A stretch of DNA of 49,173 nucleotides, taken from assembly GCA_900540625.1 (NCBI GenBank), contig UQGP01000015.1, forward strand, positions 1-49,173, in the 5' to 3' direction. This document shows positions 18,101 to 27,300 of the stretch, piece by piece (the first letter of the stretch is position 1; each line of letters begins with the position of its first letter). The stretch comes from an uncultured Porphyromonadaceae bacterium. GTDB lineage: Bacteria; Bacteroidota; Bacteroidia; Bacteroidales; Muribaculaceae. The translations under genes and the position numbers were made by a program. The notes beneath the pieces are model-generated. The model searched no databases. It was not told the origin of the DNA and worked only from the letters and a program-made list of their open reading frames with translations.

Positions 18101-21100
18101 GCTCGTTGTCGGGGTCGCGTCCGTAGTACAGGGTGTTGTATCCTACGCCTTCTTCTTCGGCGCGTTTGGCGGCGTTGCGTGCTTTCTTGAGGTCTACGAG
18201 AGCCTGGAGGTTAAAATCGAGGTAGTTGTCGCGCGGCCATACGATTTGTCGGTCGGAGGGCGAGTCGTTGTTGTAGTGGCCGTGGGGGGTCAGTTGCAAC
18301 GGTATTTCGTACTCGTAGTAGTTGTTCTTGACGTCAGTGCCCAGGCGCAGGAATACGGACAGTTGACCGCTTTGCAGTTGTGTGGCGTTGTTGATGAGTG
18401 CTTCGGCGTGTGTCCACATTTGCAAGCGGCGATAGTTGCGCAGGTCGAGCATGGTGTTGCGGTATACTCCGCGGGCGTCTCCGGCATCGAGGTCGGTGAC
18501 TTTAAGCATCATGGCTTGCTCGTTGAGCTGCGTTATCTGGCTTTGTCCGGGGTCGACGATACGTGTCACACCGGGAGGCAGAACGTAGTTGACGGGTTCG
18601 CGCGAGGCGTTTTCTTCGATGTTGACTACGGAGATGTCCAGCTGACCTTGGGCGGGCGCATCGCCGCGCTTATTGAGGTTGAAGTTGTAGCCGCGCCACT
18701 CGCCGCGTACCAGCTCCAGGGTGGCGAAACGCAGGTGGGTGGGGCGTTTGAACCCGGTCATAAAGATACGGGCAAAGCGTATGGTGGAGAAGTCGGTGAT
18801 GCTGCCCACGACTTTTTCGTAGTCGGCCAAGGGTATCTTGAACTGATACCACTCGGTTTCGTAGTCTTTGCCGTCGCGGCCGCGCACCATGGATGTCTGC
18901 TTGTCGGTGATGTAGTTTTGACCCACGACAAGGTCTTGCGGACGTATGGATACGCGATACTGGAAGTAACGTTCGTACTCGTTGAGCGTATTGTCTTGGT
19001 TGATGTCCTCGACGTCGGGGACCGAACGTGATGACTGGTAGCGCGGGTCATCGGCATCCTCGGGCGACAGGGAGTTGCCATCGACGCCGTTGTAGCGCTT
19101 GTATCGTTCGAGTACGCCCAGTCGTTGTTGGTCGTAGTCGTCGCCGAGGTAGAAGTGGTAGTTGTCGCCCGCGGGGTCGTTCAGGGGCGAAAATTTGTCC
19201 TCGGTCATGGCGTCGGCAGTGGCGGCGCTGATGCGTGTGCGCAGCCGTTGGATGTAGTCGCTGTAGGTGCCGAAGGTGTACTCGTCTTCGTTGGACAGTC
19301 CGTCGAGGCCGACATCCTGGCGGCGGCGTGCGTCGTTGGAGGTGTCAAAGGCGTAGGTCAACGAGTTTTGGCGCGATACGCGACCCCATACGGTTTCGGC
19401 CATGTATTGGTTGTTGCCGTCGGCGGGGACGCCGTTTTCGTAGCTTTTGAGGCCGTCTTTGAGGATGTCCTCGGAGACTTCGCCGAAGTTGAAGTAAAGG
19501 TCGCCGCCGTCGTAATTGGGGTTGTCCGGGTCGAGGAAGGGATTGAGCATCCAGAATTGGATGTATGCGATGTTGGACTGCTCGAAGTTGGTATTGTCCA
19601 TACGGCGCATGATGCCGCCCCAGCGTTTTTCGGGGTTGAGCAGGTTGCCGTCGGCATCGACGTTGTCGGCATCGACGTTGTACGGGCCGCGTTCCGAGGG
19701 GTAGAATGAGAGGTTGAGCGTCTGTATGGAATTACTCTCGCCGTATTGCAGCTGTCGGCCGGGAAAGATTTCGCGCGTGGTGACTTCGCGCACATAGGGG
19801 TTGGAGAGTTGGGCTACATCACTCTTGAGATAACCGGGAATGAGCGAAGAGTTGCGCTGAGTGAACAGTCGGTCAATGTAGTACCAGTTGAGCAATGCGC
19901 GGTTTTTGCCGTAGCTGACATCGTTGCTTAGTGCCGCCTCGGGGAACAGGGCATCGGATGACGGGTCGTAGGGCGTGGAGGCCAGGAACCACGAGTAGGG
20001 GCTGCGCAGGTCTATACCGGTCTGCGAACTCTCGAAGTCGTCCACGTACGATGACCCCTTGTTCGAGCCTGACTTCTGGCTGTGGGGGATGATGCGTGCA
20101 TATTCGGCGGAGAGGCTTAGACGCGAGGGGGCTGTGGCGTTGACGGTGGGTATCTTGTTGAGCAGATTGGTAAGCCACATAAACTCCTTGTTGTAGCTGA
20201 GGTTGAAGCCGAGCATGGTGTTGTTGACCACCTCGTCGCCGATATTGACTTTTTCGGTGAGCGATTTCTCTCCGAAATGCATGACGGTGGCTCCTATATT
20301 GAAATCCTTGCTGAACTCGTATTGCAGGTCGAGGCCGAGTAATGTTTTGCGTTGGGTCGAGAATAGTGACTGGTTTTCGAGGCTGACGCTGATGCTTTGT
20401 CCCGAGTCGATGATGGACTGGTTGGTGATGGTGACTATGCCCATGGCGTAGTCGACGGTATAGTCAGCGTTTTCGGTGAGGGTGACGCCGCCGGCGGTGA
20501 CCACAACGCTGCCTCGTGGGACGTTCATGGCGTTGAGTCGTATCTGCGACCCGGAGGAGGCTTGGTATTCGCCGTCCATGATAAACTTGTTTTTGTCCGC
20601 AAATTGGCGGGCTACAACCAGGGTGGAATCGTATAGTTGGGGATAGCAGTAGTGTTCGCGCTGCACCGGGTCGGTGATGACCGATTCGAGGTGGCTGCCG
20701 AAGGGCTCGACTACGGGGAATATGACCTTACCGGTGGCCGAGAGTATGGTGTAGCCCTCTACAAAGTCAAAGAAGCCGTCGGGGTTGCTGTCTTGCTGCG
20801 AGTCCAGGCGGTCGAGGTTCATGACTTGCAGCAGCGATTTGTCGTTGAGCCCGGGTATGGGCAGATAGTTGATTTTGGTGCCTGTGGTGTCGCTCAGGTA
20901 CTTGATGTTGAACTTGAATTTCTCTTTTTGGATTTGGTATCCGCCGAGGTTGTAGACGTTCTTCATCATCAGGTCCCACATGGGCAGGCGCGGATTGACG
21001 GTAGTGCCTTTGAGCATCTTGACGTACAGTGCTTTGTCTGTCTCGGTGATGTCGCCGCTGAATTCGCCCACCTGATATACTTGTCCGTGATAGGTGTATT

Positions 21101-22601
21101 CGTAGGCCACGGCGAGTACTTCGTCGGCGTTGAGTGCGCTCTTGATGGATATGTAGCCCAGGCTGGAGTTGAGGGTGTACTCGTTGGAGGAGAGCAGGCG
21201 TGCGCTCTCGATTTTTTCGTAGTCCTTGCCGCCTTCTATGTCGTAGGCTTGCAGCGGCGCCAGCACCTGCGTCACTTGCGAGATGTCTCGGGCATCGGGG
21301 TATTGGTCTTTGATGGTGCGCAGCAGGTCGTTGGAGTTGTTGCTGGGGTTGGGATATGCCGGGTTGGGCGTCCAATGGCCGGAGGCTATGCGCTTTTCTT
21401 CGCCCAAGTCCATGAACGACACGATGTTGCGCGACTGCTCGTAGCGGTTACCCTTATTGGTGACCCATACTTCGATGCGAGTGATGTTGACGCCCGAGGA
21501 TACCAACGGCAGCTTGGAGGCCCAGGTGTCGTAGTTGTCGCGGAAGAAGTGTCCGAGGAAGTAGTGGCGGTTTTGGTCGTACTCGTCGGCGTTGATGGTG
21601 AAGGATGTGGCCTGGCTGCCGCCGCGTGTATTGACGCTCTTGCTTTCCGAATTCTGTTGCGAGACAAGCGCCGTGGCGGTCAGACGTCCGAATTGGAGCT
21701 TGGTCTTGATACCGAACAGGGCTGTGGAGCCTCGTATCAGCGAGGATCCGGTGGTCATGGACACGTTGCCGGCTTCGATGCTCTTGACGATGTCGTCTTC
21801 CTTGCCTTCGTATGCCAGCTTGATGTTCTTGCTGTCGAAGTCAAAGGTTGCATCGGTGTTATAGGTCATATTGAATTTCAGGCGGTCGCCGACGCCGGCG
21901 TTGATGGTGGCCTGAATTTTTTGGTCGAAGTCGAAGTATGTCTTGCGGCGACTTTGCAGCGACAGCGAGGGGTTGTCGGTCTTATTGGACTTGATGCCCA
22001 TGGAAATCTGTACCGAGCCTTGGGTGCGCAGTTGCACGCCGCCGGGTCCGAAGATTTTTTCGAGGGGGCCGAGGGCAAAGTTCATGTCGAAGATGTTGAA
22101 GGGCTTCTTCTCCTTCTCGGTGACTTGCTCGAGGTTGCGCTGTTTGTAGTACTGCTGCATCGAGCGGCGCAGTTGCCAGTCGTTGTACTGGGCTTCACTG
22201 AGCATAAACGGCGTGGTGATTTCGGTGTTGCCCAGCTTGGTGCGCACTATGTAACAGCGTGTTTCGGGGTCGTACTCGGCTTCGGTCTTGATGTTGGAGG
22301 GAGTCGTAAGGTCATAGGCCTGCTCGTCGGCGATAAGGTCTTCGTAGCTGTGCGGAATTACGGAGCGTGTCGCAAAGGGCATGGATGAGGTGTCCTTGGC
22401 GGCCTTGGGGTCTGTGGCACGGAATGTCGGAGGCGGCGTCAGTTGCGCGGACGTGTTGCCCGGCGTTTGAGCCATAGCCGGCAGCAGCGCCAAGGCGCAC
22501 ACAACAATGGTGGCAACGGCTATGGCATACCATCTCCGCCGCCCGCCATACAATGCCCCGATGTGTCGTATCGGCGATATTATGCGGTCTATGTGCTTCA
22601 A
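15105..22601 (-). CDS. sprA: Type IX secretion outer-membrane translocon SprA (Sov)
   Basis: 2498 residues, the expected size for SprA, a 36-strand outer-membrane barrel that forms the T9SS export channel. The signal peptide spans about residues 25-45 (WYAIAVATIVVCALALLPAMAQ). Family features include GPLEKIFGPGGVQLRTQGSV near 185, SSYVDDFESSQTGIDLRSPYSWFLASTP near 870, and long runs of alternating amphipathic strands ending with GISLNLSLAR. The C-terminal residue pattern fits outer-membrane insertion. It follows ruvA by 34 bp, an adjacency I also recall from Porphyromonas. No own promoter is seen, so it is likely co-transcribed with ruvA and the Sel1 gene. No frameshift is visible across 7.5 kb. 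Confidence 0.95.
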   Translation of the reverse strand: MKHIDRIISPIRHIGALYGGRRRWYAIAVATIVVCALALLPAMAQTPGNTSAQLTPPPTFRATDPKAAKDTSSMPFATRSVIPHSYEDLIADEQAYDLTTPSNIKTEAEYDPETRCYIVRTKLGNTEITTPFMLSEAQYNDWQLRRSMQQYYKQRNLEQVTEKEKKPFNIFDMNFALGPLEKIFGPGGVQLRTQGSVQISMGIKSNKTDNPSLSLQSRRKTYFDFDQKIQATINAGVGDRLKFNMTYNTDATFDFDSKNIKLAYEGKEDDIVKSIEAGNVSMTTGSSLIRGSTALFGIKTKLQFGRLTATALVSQQNSESKSVNTRGGSQATSFTINADEYDQNRHYFLGHFFRDNYDTWASKLPLVSSGVNITRIEVWVTNKGNRYEQSRNIVSFMDLGEEKRIASGHWTPNPAYPNPSNNSNDLLRTIKDQYPDARDISQVTQVLAPLQAYDIEGGKDYEKIESARLLSSNEYTLNSSLGYISIKSALNADEVLAVAYEYTYHGQVYQVGEFSGDITETDKALYVKMLKGTTVNPRLPMWDLMMKNVYNLGGYQIQKEKFKFNIKYLSDTTGTKINYLPIPGLNDKSLLQVMNLDRLDSQQDSNPDGFFDFVEGYTILSATGKVIFPVVEPFGSHLESVITDPVQREHYCYPQLYDSTLVVARQFADKNKFIMDGEYQASSGSQIRLNAMNVPRGSVVVTAGGVTLTENADYTVDYAMGIVTITNQSIIDSGQSISVSLENQSLFSTQRKTLLGLDLQYEFSKDFNIGATVMHFGEKSLTEKVNIGDEVVNNTMLGFNLSYNKEFMWLTNLLNKIPTVNATAPSRLSLSAEYARIIPHSQKSGSNKGSSYVDDFESSQTGIDLRSPYSWFLASTPYDPSSDALFPEAALSNDVSYGKNRALLNWYYIDRLFTQRNSSLIPGYLKSDVAQLSNPYVREVTTREIFPGRQLQYGESNSIQTLNLSFYPSERGPYNVDADNVDADGNLLNPEKRWGGIMRRMDNTNFEQSNIAYIQFWMLNPFLDPDNPNYDGGDLYFNFGEVSEDILKDGLKSYENGVPADGNNQYMAETVWGRVSRQNSLTYAFDTSNDARRRQDVGLDGLSNEDEYTFGTYSDYIQRLRTRISAATADAMTEDKFSPLNDPAGDNYHFYLGDDYDQQRLGVLERYKRYNGVDGNSLSPEDADDPRYQSSRSVPDVEDINQDNTLNEYERYFQYRVSIRPQDLVVGQNYITDKQTSMVRGRDGKDYETEWYQFKIPLADYEKVVGSITDFSTIRFARIFMTGFKRPTHLRFATLELVRGEWRGYNFNLNKRGDAPAQGQLDISVVNIEENASREPVNYVLPPGVTRIVDPGQSQITQLNEQAMMLKVTDLDAGDARGVYRNTMLDLRNYRRLQMWTHAEALINNATQLQSGQLSVFLRLGTDVKNNYYEYEIPLQLTPHGHYNNDSPSDRQIVWPRDNYLDFNLQALVDLKKARNAAKRAEEEGVGYNTLYYGRDPDNERNRMAVLGNPSLSDVRVMLIGVRNNSSTTKDGIIWVNELKVTDFNEEGGWAGQAKATLNISDIATVNVGTHIETAGFGAVDQSLNERRLDDYHQYNVAVQAELGRFLPESVKLRAPIYYSYSTEKTSPKYNPLDQDVLLKDALNAAGSKAERDSINGYAEQRTTVRNFSISGLKFDIQSKNPMPWDPANFTINFSFNKQTKVDPTTEYEYTNDYRGSFQYSYSPFVKALKPFSWIKSKNKNLKFLKDYEIQWLPNNITFLTNMSRYYYEQQTRSETDVMFQMPVSVSKNFMWDRQLNVTWNIVKSLSLSFSSNTAARIEEPVGAVNRKLFPDAYREWKHEVWTNILSMGTPWNYNQTFNATYKAPFSRIPSIDFLTASGSYNATYRWDRGATVDDVRLGNSISNQATWSADGRINFEGLWNKIPFIKDVNKRFANTRRNNADTRRKPRKFERTYKLQADTSLTIKHNLRCAKVKVVATLTDGTPFPVKTQIKDNNTLVVLTRGTQDVKFTIEEIMKDEKSLWRNIGEYATRLVISPRSFSVRYRNTHTMNIPLFNPDIGNVFGQSNSYGPMAPGLDFAFGFAGDDYLDKALNRGWLVTDDGQTSPAVMAHTNELNLELNLEPVKGLRIQLTANRTDNRTTQVQFMYADMPTTYAGSYTKTHCAISTALRSASADNGYASEAFSSFLSNIPVVRERIEGQYAGVTYPNAGFIKGTPQAGAPFDPNVGGVSATSSDVLVPAFVAAYTGTDARHTWLDPFPSFSSVLPNWRVTYDGLINLGNMRNIFKTFTVSHVYQCTYSVGNYSSYLNWVAAGGENMGFTLDELTGMPVPSSPYNISSVAITEKFAPLIGFNATLKNDLQFSAEYRDSRTLTLNTSAGQVVEASTRGLKIGAGYKIVNFNSFLKIKGSQHGVSNDLTLNADFSIDNNQALIRRIDNGTAQPTNGAKSFSINFTASYVMSKRLTLSAYFDHRVNTPLVTTSSYPTTNTSYGISLNLSLAR

Positions 22602-22635
22602 TTACAACAATATTTGCGCCGCGCCCTCGTGGACG

Positions 22636-23217
22636 TTACAGCAGCTTGAGTGCTTGTTTGATGGCGGCTTCGACTTTCAGTGTCGGGTCGGCATCGTACA
22701 GGCGGTCGAGGGCTTTCTGGCTTTGGGCGCGGGCAAAGCCGAGCATAACCAGAGCTCCGAGGGCTTCGTCGTAATCGGCGGAGTGCGCAGCGGTCTGTTG
22801 TATTAACGTAAGTTCGCCCGGTTTTATTTTGTCACGCAGGTCTACAATGATGCGTTCGGCTGTTTTTGCGCCTATGCCTTTGACTGATTTCAGCTGCTTG
22901 GCATCGCCGCCGGCGATGATAGCCTCGAGTCGTGCTGTGTCGTAAGACGAAAGCACCACGCGTGCCGTGCCGGCGCCCACGCCGCTGACGCCTATGAGCA
23001 GGCGGAATAATGCGCGCTCGCGCTCGTCGGCAAAGCCGTAGAGAACCCAGGCGTCTTCGCGTATGCTTTCGTGTACCAATACGCGGGCTCGCTCGCGTCC
23101 CTGCAAGGCTTCGTAGGTGTTGAGTGAGATGTTGACCAGGTATCCGATGCCGCCGGTGTCTATCACTGCGGCCGCAGGTTGCAGGCTGTCTATGCGTCCT
23201 TCGATATATTCAATCAT
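22636..23217 (-). CDS. ruvA: Holliday junction DNA helicase subunit RuvA
   Basis: RuvA binds four-way junctions and loads the RuvB motor for branch migration. 193 residues from ATG 23217 (MIEYIEGRIDSL), the normal length. The frame extends upstream, but that part has no RuvA similarity. The OB-fold has GGIGYLVNISLNTYEAL. The two helix-hairpin-helix motifs are LIGVSGVGAGTARVVLSSY and LKSVKGIGAKTAERIIVDLRDK. The C-terminal RuvB-binding domain is EALGALVMLGFARAQSQKALDRL. ruvB is not in the window. It sits between the Sel1-repeat gene and sprA. Confidence 0.95.
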   Translation of the reverse strand: MIEYIEGRIDSLQPAAAVIDTGGIGYLVNISLNTYEALQGRERARVLVHESIREDAWVLYGFADERERALFRLLIGVSGVGAGTARVVLSSYDTARLEAIIAGGDAKQLKSVKGIGAKTAERIIVDLRDKIKPGELTLIQQTAAHSADYDEALGALVMLGFARAQSQKALDRLYDADPTLKVEAAIKQALKLL

Positions 23218-23282
23218 TTTTTTGAGGTGTTGTTTGTCGTATGTGGCTTGTCGCGGATCTTTCGGCCACCGAAAGCGCATGT

Positions 23283-24212
23283 TTAGCGGCCTAAGCGCTT
23301 CAATGCGGCTTTGGCATCTGTATCGCCCTGCTCGGCGGCCAGTCGATACCACTTGGCGGCTTCGTCAAGGTCTCGGGTGACGCCGTCGCCATTCTCGTAC
23401 AGCTCGGCAAGGAGGTATTGCGAGTCGAGGCCTCCTTGCTCGGCAGCCAGGCGGAACCATCGTGCCGCTTCGGCGTGATCTTCGGTGACGCCGTGGCCGT
23501 TCAGATAGTTTATGGCGGTGTTATACTGTGAGTTGACCAGTCCCTGCTCGGCCGCGAGGCGGTATAACCGCGCTGCTTCGGCATAATCGCGAGTAACGCC
23601 TTTCCCGCTGTGGTAGAAGAATGCCAAATTCTGTTGGGCGTAGGCGTTGCCTTGCTCGGCGGCGAGGCGGTACCACTTGGCGGCTTCGACATCGTCTTGG
23701 GTGCAGCCGATGCCTTTGCCGAGAAACGCTCCGAGGTTGCATTGTGCGCGAGCGTGCCCCTGTTGCGCCGCTTTGAGCATCCACGCGTAGGCTTCCTTAT
23801 CGTCTTTGGCCACTCCGCGACCTTGATAGAAATACATTCCGAGGTCATATTGAGCTATGGCGTTGCCCTGTTCGGCGGCCAGACGATACCACTTGGCTGA
23901 TTCGGCATAATCTTGGGTGCAGCCTATGCCCTTTTGAAGAAATGCTCCGATATTTTGCTGAGCGCGAGCGTAGCCTTGCTGAGCCGCTTTGAGCATCCAT
24001 GCGTAGGCTTCGGTGTAGTTTTTGTCGACCCCGGTGCCTTCGTAATAGCATATTGCGAGGTTGAATTGGACTTCGACATTGCCTTTGACGGCGTTGTCAT
24101 AGTATAATGCGGCATCGGTGCCGGGTGTCGGCGTCTGCTGAGCTCGGGCCGATATGGCGCCCACGAGGGATAGGCAAATAGAAATGAAGATGGTGGGTGT
24201 TGCTTTATTCAT
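23283..24212 (-). CDS. Exported Sel1-like repeat protein
   Basis: 309 residues from ATG 24212. An upstream ATG at 24251 is rejected because it lies before the predicted transcription start. The signal peptide is ISICLSLVGAISARA. The mature protein consists of seven full 36-residue Sel1-like repeats (pattern AKWYRLAAEQGNAxAQxNLGxxYxxGxGVxxDxxEA) and a truncated eighth. Repeats 2 and 4 are nearly identical to each other, as are 3 and 5, so the array grew by duplicating pairs. Sel1 repeats form alpha solenoids that mediate protein-protein contacts. The partner is unknown. It heads the ruvA-sprA unit, so a periplasmic role near T9SS is conceivable but unproven. Confidence 0.85.
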   Translation of the reverse strand: MNKATPTIFISICLSLVGAISARAQQTPTPGTDAALYYDNAVKGNVEVQFNLAICYYEGTGVDKNYTEAYAWMLKAAQQGYARAQQNIGAFLQKGIGCTQDYAESAKWYRLAAEQGNAIAQYDLGMYFYQGRGVAKDDKEAYAWMLKAAQQGHARAQCNLGAFLGKGIGCTQDDVEAAKWYRLAAEQGNAYAQQNLAFFYHSGKGVTRDYAEAARLYRLAAEQGLVNSQYNTAINYLNGHGVTEDHAEAARWFRLAAEQGGLDSQYLLAELYENGDGVTRDLDEAAKWYRLAAEQGDTDAKAALKRLGR

Positions 24213-24239
24213 CGAGATTTGTTTTGGCGTTTGTTTTGA

Positions 24240-24247
24240 CAAAGTTA
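24240..24247 (-). promoter_or_regulatory. -7 element of the Sel1-ruvA-sprA unit
   Basis: TAACTTTG on the minus strand lies 27 bp upstream of ATG 24212. It decides the start of the Sel1-repeat gene. The -33 element is not obvious. Confidence 0.55.
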
Positions 24248-24299
24248 GCATTTTTTTCGCAATTTGCGGTTTAGGTGCAGTATCTGTTTCGATATACGC

Positions 24300-24339
24300 A
24301 AAAAGGCGGAGGCCGGCTTGGTTGACCGACTTCCGCCTT
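24300..24339 (-). terminator. Terminator of the DUF5722 gene
   Basis: On the minus strand, AAGGCGGA (24339-24332) pairs with TCCGCCTT (24310-24303), with additional G-C pairs inside. A T5 tract (24304-24300) follows. It separates the DUF5722 gene from the Sel1 promoter. Confidence 0.85.
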
Positions 24340-24364
24340 ATGCGTATTAGGTGTATGTCAAGCG

Positions 24365-27300
24365 TTAGTATACTACGACTTTTACGCCGTTGATGATGTA
24401 TACTCCCGGGTCGAGGGATACGAGTGTTTCGCCTTCGACATCAAGCCGGTTGACGATTACGCCGGCAATGTTGTAGATGGTGAATGTGCGCGGAGTGCTG
24501 CTTGTGATGATGGCTCCGCCGCGTACGCCGCGTACGCTGAAGTCTGTGGGCGTGGCGATATCGTTGACGTCCACGGTATTGCTTGTGCCATCGTAGATGG
24601 CGAGGCGACGAAGGTTGACGGTGACACCGACTTTCTTGCCCAGGGTGAGGCGCAGACGGTCGCCGGCGTATCCCCATCCGTATTCTTTGCGTTTCTGTGA
24701 GATGTCAAGGATTACCGGTGTCCATTCCGAAGTGGCCGGCATTTTGTCGTTATAAGTTGTGGAACGTGTATCGGTTTCGGGGTACATAAAGTAAGCGACA
24801 AGAGGCGTGATGTCTGCCGAGGCTTTGTATTCAAAGTACAACTTGGTGGCATTGGCATTGAGGTTTTTGTCCAAAGGATTGGATACAATGTACGGGTCGC
24901 TGCCGGTGGTGTTGATTGTCCAGCTTGAGTATGCCAGGTTTTGGCCGTATAGGATGTCACTTTCCGAAGGGTTGCATTCGGCATCGCGAGACAGTGAGTT
25001 GTCGTGTGAATTGTAGTTGTCCAGCTGGAGGTTGAGCGTGGAGGTGTATTCGCCGGTGTTGATGCAGATGTTGCGTATCTTGAATGTCAGTCCGGATTTC
25101 GTGCCGGGATCGAAGCGCATATAGTCGCCTTCGAAGCCCCAGCCGTGTATTCGGCACAGCTCGGCGATGTCCACGGTCTTCTGTGTCCATTTGGTGGAGG
25201 CATTCAGGTTGCCCAGGCTGATGGAGCGTGTCTCGCCGGCGTAGTCTACGAAGTATATCTTGGCGTCCTGCACGGAGGTTGATGCTTGATATTCGAACAT
25301 AAGCTTCGTGGCCTTGGGCAACAGATTGGCCGCGAGCTTGGACGAGTAGAAGAACGGGTCGCCGCCGGCGGCGGTGACGATGGTCGCACTGCCGGTGTTG
25401 GCATCTTTTTTGACGGTGCATTGGTTGGCGCCGTCCGAAATTGTCGACAGATTGGCTATCAGCGACTTTTCGCCGCTGTTGACGCAAATGTGGCGTATCT
25501 TCATGGTGCGTCCCGAGACGCTGCCGGGGTCGAAGCGCAGTTTGCTGCCGGCGCCGCCCCAGCCGTATTGTTTGGCGAGGGGTGCGAGATTGATGTATAC
25601 GCGTTTCCAGTCGGTGGAGGCGCTCAGGGGCACTATGACGGAGCGTTCTTCGTAAGCCAGCGGTGAGATAAATACTTGGAAGTCGGGGATGTCGTTTGCT
25701 GACTGGTATTCAAATACCAATGTGTTGGAGTTGTCGGACTTGGCGGCGGACATCGCCTGTGTGCTTACCTGCGGGTCGCCACCGGTGGTCTTGAGCGTAT
25801 AATACTGATAGGTGCCGTCATAGGTGATGGTCATATCAGACTTCGAGGATTGGTCAAGCTCGAGACGCGTATTTTCGCTGCCGGAGGTGCTGACGCCGTG
25901 ATGTATCTGTCCCCAGTTGCTTATGCCTATGATGGAAAGGTATTGGTCGAAGACTGAGGATTCTTTGTCTGTTCCGGCGGCCTGCCAGACGTACCAGGAA
26001 GGCTTGGCCACGTGGTCTTTGGTGCGCAGGCCCAGGCATAGGCCCTCGGCGGGGTTGTCCCACCAGTTGTGCCACATGATGGCGTCCACGCCGGCGTTTT
26101 GCATCGTCTTTTTCCAGGCCCAGGCTGCGCCGGCGGCTTGTACTTTGAGGTTGTAGGTGCTGTTGTCCAGCGAATTGACGCCGTTTTCCGAGAAGAATAG
26201 TATGCGTTTTTCTTCGCCGTTGTAGTAGTGCTCGCGGCGTAGCATCCAGTTGGAAATCACTTCAATATTTTTGAAGGTGCTGTACCCGGAGTTCTCCGAA
26301 TAGGTTGCTTCGGTGTCCGCTTCCCAGAATTTTGGCTTGAAGAAGTTTTGCGGATAGGGATGTGCGGCCACGCCCCAGCGGTAGTCGCCTTCGGCGTTGC
26401 TGTAGGCTACGATGTTATCCAGCATACTCTTGGAGGAATAGCCGTCGGAGCTGTGCGACTTGTTCCAGCTCGAGGTGAACGAGGCCAGCACGTATGCGTT
26501 GGGGTCGTACTGGCGCACGATGTTGGATACCAGGCGCATGGATTTCTCGTAGGTGTCCACGTAGCGGAGCAGGGGCTGGTCGGCGCCCATATCGGTCCAC
26601 GACAGGTTTTGGTCGACTTCGTTGTGCAGTATCCAGTGGTGGATGCGTCCGTTGCCTGTCTGCGAGTAGCGGTTGGCCAGGTAGTCGATGGTGGCGGCGT
26701 ATGCCTCGACGCCGTGGATGCTGCCCATGTCGGGCATGGCGTAGGGCGCCTTGCCGCTGTATTCGGGGTGCGCCATCGAGGAGGCGTAGTCCTGTTCGCC
26801 GCCGTTGGGGTGCACGAGGATGATGGCGGCGACCACCACGCCTTTTTCTTCGCAGGTCTTGAGGGTGTTGTCAAACCCGGCCACGACGCCTGCATTGACG
26901 TAGTATGTCTTGCCGTTGTATACGTACGGCTCGGTGCACCCGCTGCCTTGCTGGCATCCCATCATGGTGTTGACCAGGATGTTGAATGTCGCGGAGCCGA
27001 GGCCCAGGGGTTCGATGTCGGCGCAGACGGCGTCGCCGATGCCGCCTATGCCTTTCTTGGTCTTCAGGATGCCTGGGGCGGCATGGCGTATCTCGTAGAC
27101 CTTGTCGGCATAGCGGGCGTGCGACAGCAGGTTGTGGTTGGCGTCGGTGATGGCCCACCGTGACAGCAGCTGGTCGTAGTTGTACCCACAGACCTGGGCG
27201 TAGCGGGGCACGGTGACTTCAAAATCGCCCACGGGCAGGTTTGAGGCCGCGTCGGCATATCCGGTCATGCGCGTCACATCGCCGTCCATACGCACGCCTA

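Noticed and set aside
20637..22388. 583-residue open frame on the plus strand opposite sprA
   Set aside because: It is the antisense shadow of sprA, with Val/Gly-rich composition, no family features and no promoter. Many similar long frames lie opposite sprA and rho because of the high GC and codon bias.
26348..27163. 271-residue frame opposite the DUF5722 gene
   Set aside because: Antisense shadow of the conserved DUF5722 domain. No motif or promoter.
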